64,000 bases of DNA. Origin: Aquisediminimonas sp031376385. Its GTDB lineage: Bacteria; Pseudomonadota; Alphaproteobacteria; Sphingomonadales; Sphingomonadaceae. Location of the stretch: positions 434,001 through 498,000 of the forward strand of contig JANMDQ010000015.1 of assembly GCA_031376385.1 (NCBI GenBank), written 5' to 3'. The notes below the pieces were generated by a model. The model searched no databases. It was not told the origin of the DNA and was given only the letters and a program-made list of their open reading frames with translations. Positions 59,286 through 64,000 of the stretch are shown here, in pieces; the stretch's first letter is position 1, and every line of letters begins with the position of its first letter. The translations under genes were made by a program, and so were the position numbers.

Positions 59286-60386
59286 TCAAACATTAAATCG
59301 GAACAGCATGATGTCCCCATCCTTGACCAGATAATCCTTACCCTCAGACCGCCACTTGCCCGCCTCCCGCGCCCCGGGTTCGCCGTTGAACTGAACATAA
59401 TCCGCATAAGCCATGGTCTCGGCGCGGATGAAGCCTTTTTCGAAATCGGTGTGGATCGCGCCTGCCGCGTTGGGGGCGGTGTCGCCGGTGTGGACGGTCC
59501 AGGCGCGGGCTTCCTTGGGGCCGACCGTGAAAAAAGTGATCAAGTGCAGCAATTCATAGCCAGCGCGGATCACACGGGCGAGGCCAGTTTCTGTGAGACC
59601 TAGGTCGGACAGGAATTCGGCGCGGTCTTCAACTGCCATAGTCGCAATTTCAGCTTCGATGGCAGCGGAGACGACAACGGCCTCTGCGCCTTCAGCCTTC
59701 GCCTTTTCAAACACTTTAGCCGAAAATTCATTGCCATTGGCGGCTGACGCTTCCTCAACATTGCACACATAAAGCACAGGTTTTGACGTGATGAGTTGCG
59801 CCCCATCGAACAGGCGCTTTTCTTCTGGATCGCTGATTTGCGTCAACCGCGCAGGCTTGCCTTCGCGCAACAGATCAAGCGCGCGGCCCAGAACAGCGGC
59901 AGCGGCCTTGGCTTCCTTGTCGCCTTGAGCGCCCTTCTTTTGCAGGTTCGGAACGCGTTTTTCCAGCGATTCAAGGTCAGACAGCATCAATTCCGTCTCA
60001 ACCGTTTCCGCGTCGCTGATCGGATCAATCTTGTTATCGACATGCTGAATATCATCATCAACAAAGCAGCGCAGAACATGAACGATCGCATCGACTTCGC
60101 GGATATTGCCAAGGAACTGGTTGCCTAGTCCTTCGCCCTTTGATGCGCCGCGGACCAGCCCGGCAATGTCGACAAAGCCCAACTGTGTTTCGATGATCTT
60201 GGCTGATCCACCAATCTTGGCAATGGCGTCCAAGCGTGGATCCGGCACCGCGACATTGCCGATATTGGGCTCAATGGTGCAAAACGGATAATTGGCCGCC
60301 TGCGCCGCCGCCGTTTCCGTCAGCGCATTGAACAGCGTCGATTTTCCGACATTAGGAAGCCCGACGATGCCGCATTTGAAACCCAT
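59286..60386 (-). CDS. ychF: Redox-regulated/ribosome-associated ATPase YchF
   Basis: 366 residues from ATG 60386 (the frame is open to 60452 without family sequence). GIVGLPNVGKSTLFN is the P-loop, the specificity motif NVEE shows ATP rather than GTP preference, and the C-terminal TGS domain includes FFTVGPKEARAWTVHTG and MAYADYVQF. YchF acts at the ribosome and in stress adaptation. Its start is 62 bp from the S41-like stop. Confidence 0.96.
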   Translation of the reverse strand: MGFKCGIVGLPNVGKSTLFNALTETAAAQAANYPFCTIEPNIGNVAVPDPRLDAIAKIGGSAKIIETQLGFVDIAGLVRGASKGEGLGNQFLGNIREVDAIVHVLRCFVDDDIQHVDNKIDPISDAETVETELMLSDLESLEKRVPNLQKKGAQGDKEAKAAAAVLGRALDLLREGKPARLTQISDPEEKRLFDGAQLITSKPVLYVCNVEEASAANGNEFSAKVFEKAKAEGAEAVVVSAAIEAEIATMAVEDRAEFLSDLGLTETGLARVIRAGYELLHLITFFTVGPKEARAWTVHTGDTAPNAAGAIHTDFEKGFIRAETMAYADYVQFNGEPGAREAGKWRSEGKDYLVKDGDIMLFRFNV

Positions 60387-60448
60387 GAGATGATCCTGAA
60401 AATGAAAATAACGTGTTGAGGGGGCCTTCGCCTGAAACGGGTGCGGGG

Positions 60449-61621
60449 TCAATCAGACCTGACGAAATCCTCACGCGGGGTGCCGTCGATACCGAACAGC
60501 TTCTCAGTGGGAAATTTGATGACAAGGCCGGAGTAGGGCAGTTTGAAATCCTCAATCGCGCCCAGCAACTGCGCCATTTTCCCGCCTTCAACGCGCGCGC
60601 CGAGAGCATTCATGCCGATGGCCAGACCTTCACCCATGCTGCCTGTCCAACGGCTGACGCGCACAGTGACTGGCCCTGCGTGATAGCGCCCGCCGGTGCG
60701 CGGCATGACTTGTTCGATCCACTGGCGGCCAATGCCTGTGCGGCGCTCCTCACCGGGGGATTGGTGGATTTGATAAAACCGCGGTTGGGTGACGAACCAA
60801 CCCATGATGGCGCGGGCGACCACAGTGTTGCCGCCGCTGGGGGTGTTGGTGATGTCAATCGTCACGGGTAGACCGGCGCGAAGGCCCGTCATGGCCAAAT
60901 CGAAAGCCCCAATGGTCGATTCGTTGCTGAGGCTATCATTGATCTTGATCGTCAGATGCCCGTTCTTCTCACTCGCCGTCACGGGGTTGCGCTCGTACGG
61001 AAGCGTGTAGAGCGAGGGCAGGGGGAGCTCGCGGTTTTTGCCGCTCGCATCAGCAATGGTGAGTGCGCGAAACCGGTCGCGCCGTCCAGCAGCCAGAATG
61101 CGCGCGGCGAAGCTGGCGTCCACGTCGCTTAGCGGCCCCGCGCGGCCTAAGTCTGCCCAGAATGCCGTGACGGCTCCATCAATGTCGATTTTGCTAACGG
61201 CAATGATAGCCTCGCCCACATTCACGCCCGCCTTTTCCGCTGGCGATCCTTCGCGCACAGCAGTGATGCGGTAATCGCCGTTTTGGCGTTCCACCCACAA
61301 ATCAGAATAGCTGGGGATGATCGCCCAGCTGTCATCGAATGAACTCCCTGTAATGGCGTGGCTATCAACCAACAGCAGCAGCGCACGTTCGGCAAAGGCC
61401 AACAGTGAATCCGCGTCATGCACCCGCTCCATCTCCGCCTTCAGCGGTTCAGTGAGTGTGAAACTCTTGCCCGGCAGCTTTTCCGGATAAGCATAATTAT
61501 CCTGAATCAGCGTCACCATGCCCTGTGCATCAGAGCGATATTGGTCTGAAGTGGCAGCGGGAAGCGGCGCGGCGGCCAAGGCAATACTCATAAAGGCGAA
61601 TGACTTCTTGAGAGAGAACAT
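60449..61621 (-). CDS. S41-like (C-terminal processing type) peptidase with PDZ domain
   Basis: 390 residues with a signal peptide (cleavage near PAA-T, about residue 23). A PDZ-like domain (about 115-150) contains DYRITAVREGSPAEKAGV. The C-terminal domain has the tail-specific-protease pattern with TGSMGEGLAIGMNALG, where Ser328 would be nucleophile. It is probably periplasmic. Activity is plausible but not certain because the family also contains non-catalytic members. Confidence 0.82.
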   Translation of the reverse strand: MFSLKKSFAFMSIALAAAPLPAATSDQYRSDAQGMVTLIQDNYAYPEKLPGKSFTLTEPLKAEMERVHDADSLLAFAERALLLLVDSHAITGSSFDDSWAIIPSYSDLWVERQNGDYRITAVREGSPAEKAGVNVGEAIIAVSKIDIDGAVTAFWADLGRAGPLSDVDASFAARILAAGRRDRFRALTIADASGKNRELPLPSLYTLPYERNPVTASEKNGHLTIKINDSLSNESTIGAFDLAMTGLRAGLPVTIDITNTPSGGNTVVARAIMGWFVTQPRFYQIHQSPGEERRTGIGRQWIEQVMPRTGGRYHAGPVTVRVSRWTGSMGEGLAIGMNALGARVEGGKMAQLLGAIEDFKLPYSGLVIKFPTEKLFGIDGTPREDFVRSD

Positions 61622-61629
61622 GACTCTAC

Positions 61630-62202
61630 TTAGTCAGATTGAAGGCGTAGGGCCACATCATTCATAAACCGCACATCATCGCCTGTGGCGAGCCATCCCG
61701 CCTCTGCCGCCACAGCACCCAACATATCTGATAATGGCTCAATCTCCGCCTTTGCAAAGGGTCCCAGGACATATGGTGTAACCTTGTCCTTGTGTCCCGG
61801 ATGACCAATGCCCAGCCTGACGCGGCGGAACTCCGCGCCGATATGGGCGATGGTAGAGCGGATACCATTATGCCCCGCCGCTCCTCCGCCGGTTTTCACT
61901 TTGATGCGGAAAGGATCAAGATCAAGCTCATCATAAAGACATGTCACTGAACCGTCATCGAGCTTAAAAAAACGCATGGCTTCACCAACGGCGCGGCCAC
62001 TTTCGTTCATGAAGGTTTGGGGTTTGATTAGCAGGATTTTCGTCGTGCCAATACCGCCTTCACTGGTGAGCGACTGAAAGCGCACTTTCCAAGGACCGAA
62101 ACCATAAGTCGCTGCGATGGTGTCCACGGCCATGAAGCCGACGTTATGCCGGTGGAGCGCATAAGCCGCGCCCGGATTGCCTAAGCCTGCCCAGATTTGC
62201 AA
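61630..62202 (-). CDS. pth: Peptidyl-tRNA hydrolase
   Basis: 190 residues from TTG 62202, the standard Pth length; the frame extends upstream to 62280, but that part is intergenic repeat. GLGNPG near the N-terminus, HRHNVGFMAVD with the catalytic His, and GGAAGHNGIRSTIAHIG are intact. It recycles tRNA from aborted peptidyl-tRNA. A GGGAG ribosome site 6 nt before TTG derives from the end of the CCCTCTCCC repeat. It is 8 bp upstream of the S41-like gene. Confidence 0.93.
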   Translation of the reverse strand: MQIWAGLGNPGAAYALHRHNVGFMAVDTIAATYGFGPWKVRFQSLTSEGGIGTTKILLIKPQTFMNESGRAVGEAMRFFKLDDGSVTCLYDELDLDPFRIKVKTGGGAAGHNGIRSTIAHIGAEFRRVRLGIGHPGHKDKVTPYVLGPFAKAEIEPLSDMLGAVAAEAGWLATGDDVRFMNDVALRLQSD

Positions 62203-62210
62203 AAGCTGCT

Positions 62211-62334
62211 CCCTCTCCCTTCTAAGGGAGAGGGACAGGCGCGGCAGCGCCAGGGAGAGGGGGTTTGATTTTCCTCTCAACCCCTCTCCCGGCGTCGCTT
62301 CGCTCTGCCACCCTCTCCCCTTAATGGGAGAGGG
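62211..62334. repeat. CCCTCTCCC/GGGAGAGGG inverted repeat cluster
   Basis: Two palindromes, CCCTCTCCCTT-CT-AAGGGAGAGGG (62211-62234) and CCCTCTCCC-CTTAAT-GGGAGAGGG (62311-62334), bracket extra arms at about 62252-62263 and 62281-62290. This is a widespread kind of proteobacterial intergenic repeat that can form strong RNA hairpins. It sits between rplY and pth and is probably also the rplY terminator. Confidence 0.75.
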
Positions 62335-62348
62335 ATGAAGGCAAGATG

Positions 62349-62963
62349 TTACTCGGCTTCAGTTGCAACGCCAGTATCGCCAGCAGCTGACTTCATCCCA
62401 GACGGCGCAATCAGTGTCGCGATGGTAAAATCGCGGTCCGTAATGGCGCTCTTGGCACCAGCAGGCAGCGTGACATTGCTGATGTGGATAGAGTCGCCTA
62501 CTTCAAGGCCCTTCAAACTGATTTCGATATCGTCAGGGATAAGAGCCGCGTCGCAGATCAGTTCGAGTTCGTGGCGCACGATGTTGAGCACCGCGCCGCG
62601 CTTCATGCCGGGCGAGAGTTCTTCATCAGTAAACTTCACTGGAACTTCAACATGCACTTCGCTATGTTCAGCGATGCGGAAGAAATCTGCGTGAAGCGGA
62701 CGATCAGACACCGGATGAAATTGCACATCCTTGGGCAAAGTGCGCACGGACTTGCCGCCGACTTCGATCATCACAACGCTGTTGAAAAAATGGCCCGTTG
62801 CCAGCGCCTTATTGAGGAGCTTTTCCTCAATATGAATGCTTTCGGGGGTTTCGTTATTGCCGTAAATGACGGCAGGAATACGGTTGTTACGACGCAATTC
62901 GCGGGAGGCTCCCTTGCCAGCCCGATCGCGCGCATCAGCCGACAATGTCAGCATATCGCTCAT
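62349..62963 (-). CDS. rplY: 50S ribosomal protein L25 / general stress protein Ctc
   Basis: 204 residues, the longer Ctc form. The 5S-rRNA-binding N-terminal domain has KGASRELRRNNRIPAVIYG, and the C-terminal beta domain includes PVSDRPLHADFFRI and PVKFTDEELSPGMKRGAVLN. It binds 5S rRNA in the large subunit. It is directly upstream of pth, a common pairing in bacteria, with the repeat cluster between them. Confidence 0.95.
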   Translation of the reverse strand: MSDMLTLSADARDRAGKGASRELRRNNRIPAVIYGNNETPESIHIEEKLLNKALATGHFFNSVVMIEVGGKSVRTLPKDVQFHPVSDRPLHADFFRIAEHSEVHVEVPVKFTDEELSPGMKRGAVLNIVRHELELICDAALIPDDIEISLKGLEVGDSIHISNVTLPAGAKSAITDRDFTIATLIAPSGMKSAAGDTGVATEAE

Positions 62964-63082
62964 GTTATTTCTCCAGTTAAACCAATCCCCGCCACGCCTC
63001 CAGGGATGACCATAGCGGGGAAGAGTGGGCCGTTATGCGGAACGCAGCAAAATTGCAAGGCGTTTGGTGGCTCTGTCGCCCT

Positions 63083-63113
63083 CGCTCAGGTTAAGCCTGA
63101 CGAAGCCTGAGCG
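63083..63113 (-). terminator. Hairpin downstream of TraB/GumN gene
   Basis: CGCTCAGG (63083-63090) pairs with CCTGAGCG (63106-63113) over 8 bp, and an inner CCTGA (63096-63100) offers an alternative pairing. It lies between the stop of the TraB-family gene and the start of rplY, so it could end the upstream transcript. No clear T-run follows, so it is a structured element rather than a proven intrinsic terminator. Confidence 0.45.
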
Positions 63114-63149
63114 GTTTGAGAACAAGAAGTCAACGTGGGCGTTAGCCCG

Positions 63150-64000
63150 TTATTGCAGCCGCGTCACTTTATACCCTTTGGTGCTTAACATCGTCTGGAC
63201 CGAGTCTGCGCCCGCCAAATGGCCCGCGCCAACGCCCATGAAAACAGTGCCTGGCTGATCCATCCGTTTGACCAGCCACTGTGTCCAGTTCGCATTGCGC
63301 CTCCGCAGCAAGCGGTCGATCAGTTCTGGGGAAAGTTTGAGTTCATCATCAAATGATAGCGCAATCTTGGCCTCATCGCCGGCCGCCCAAGAGGAAACCA
63401 TGGCGTCAAATTCTTTGCGGACGTCCACAGTGTCATCAACCATTGACGCCAGAAACACGCGCTGAGCGTCCTCTGGCAGAGTATCGAAAAACCCCAGTTG
63501 CACCTCAGTCGTTTCAAGCCCTGATATGGGTTTATTCGCGGCTTTGAACGTCTTGGTCAGTGAAGCTTCAACGCCGTCGTCCGGACCGACGCCCAGCTCC
63601 TTTAACATGCCAGAGGCCAGCGTCAGCGCCACGGCCCAACTTTCAAATTGGTCAAGCGCAGCGCTAGGGATGCCGGATTTGGCAACCAGCGCATCAAGTT
63701 CTGCGCGTTTGTCGGCTGGCACGCGCTCTGCCACTGCGGGCAATCCGGGCGATATCGCAAGGTTCATGAACGTGCCTGCAGTTTTGGCATCGTCATTCAG
63801 ATCAGCAACTTCAAGCACAAGTTCCTTGGAGTCCGCCATTGCCGCGTCCAAGGCGGGCGTGCGCCACTGATAATCCTTGGGAAGAACATGAACGGTGCCA
63901 AACAGATAGATTTTTGTATCGGCATCGCTGATCATCCACAGCGCAGGCTTGGCAGGTGTGGCGGTCTGCGCATAAGTTACGGGTGCACTGCACAACAGCA
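63150..64000 (-). CDS. TraB/GumN family protein (5' end cut by window)
   Basis: The stop is at 63150 and the frame is open to the right edge, so the start codon lies beyond it; the last visible residues are the end of a signal peptide (LLCSAPVTYAQ). The TraB/GumN signature LFGTVHVLPKDYQWRTP and the C-terminal VFMGVGAGHLAGADSVQ are clear. The family fold is related to Tiki/EreA metal-dependent hydrolases; the bacterial exported members have unknown substrates. Confidence 0.88.
   Translation of the reverse strand, partial: LLCSAPVTYAQTATPAKPALWMISDADTKIYLFGTVHVLPKDYQWRTPALDAAMADSKELVLEVADLNDDAKTAGTFMNLAISPGLPAVAERVPADKRAELDALVAKSGIPSAALDQFESWAVALTLASGMLKELGVGPDDGVEASLTKTFKAANKPISGLETTEVQLGFFDTLPEDAQRVFLASMVDDTVDVRKEFDAMVSSWAAGDEAKIALSFDDELKLSPELIDRLLRRRNANWTQWLVKRMDQPGTVFMGVGAGHLAGADSVQTMLSTKGYKVTRLQ

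Noticed and set aside
1..64000. CRISPR arrays, insertion sequences, rRNA
   Set aside because: No regularly spaced direct repeats of CRISPR size, no transposase motifs and no rRNA sequence were seen on either strand.

Overview
The window is a chromosomal stretch of an alphaproteobacterium, most likely a sphingomonad (Sphingomonadales; the exact genus cannot be fixed by eye). Reasons: the zapA - 6S RNA - 5-formyltetrahydrofolate cyclo-ligase - DUF2842 arrangement, a transketolase-gap-pgk-class I aldolase glycolytic run, an ArgJ-type arginine pathway gene, moderately high GC, dense gene packing with ATGA/TAATG overlaps, and intergenic inverted repeats of the kind common in sphingomonad genomes. 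No transposase, integrase, phage gene, rRNA or CRISPR array was seen.

Region by region. 1-4909: a plus-strand catabolic operon (tail of an NADP-dependent oxidoreductase, a limonene-epoxide-hydrolase-like protein, an SDR dehydrogenase, a cytochrome P450 and two acyl-CoA dehydrogenases), reading as oxidation of a hydrophobic, possibly cyclic, substrate followed by beta-oxidation. 5090-11448: an unrecognised protein, a CHASE2-adenylate cyclase, and a DUF1501/DUF1800 exported pair. 11621-19512: a compact type IV secretion operon with VirB1, B2, B3, B4, B6, B9, B10 and B11 but no recognisable VirB5, B7, B8 or VirD4. 19690-22296: a GFA-family enzyme, a PmtA-like methyltransferase and an MFS transporter. 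22310-30408: a four-gene minus-strand operon of secreted DUF11-like proteins ending in a 1,800-residue protein with Ig-like modules, a predicted outer-membrane barrel and a basic tail; this is my best candidate for an undescribed system.

30724-40260: tRNA-Asp(GTC), DUF2842, 5-FTHF cyclo-ligase, 6S RNA, zapA with a small coiled-coil partner, then transketolase, GAPDH, PGK, a MazEF-like toxin-antitoxin pair, class I fructose-bisphosphate aldolase, thiE, efp and an IMPase. 40298-45350: a small lipoprotein/HTH/DUF2975 operon with candidate operators, an M48 protease, and an argJ-GST-IMPase group. 45507-52734: lepA, two tandem paralogous GGDEF-EAL membrane proteins and a thioesterase. 52738-64000: MscS channel, second P450, M1 aminopeptidase, a Met/His-rich outer-membrane-like protein whose 5' end runs into repeats, ychF, an S41-like protease, pth, rplY (L25/Ctc) and a TraB/GumN protein cut by the window edge.

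Functionally the window mixes core housekeeping (central carbon metabolism, translation factors LepA, EF-P, Pth, L25 and YchF, cell division ZapA) with envelope and secretion modules and nucleotide second-messenger proteins (one cyclase and two c-di-GMP enzymes). All family calls come from reading motifs and lengths; no database search was run.
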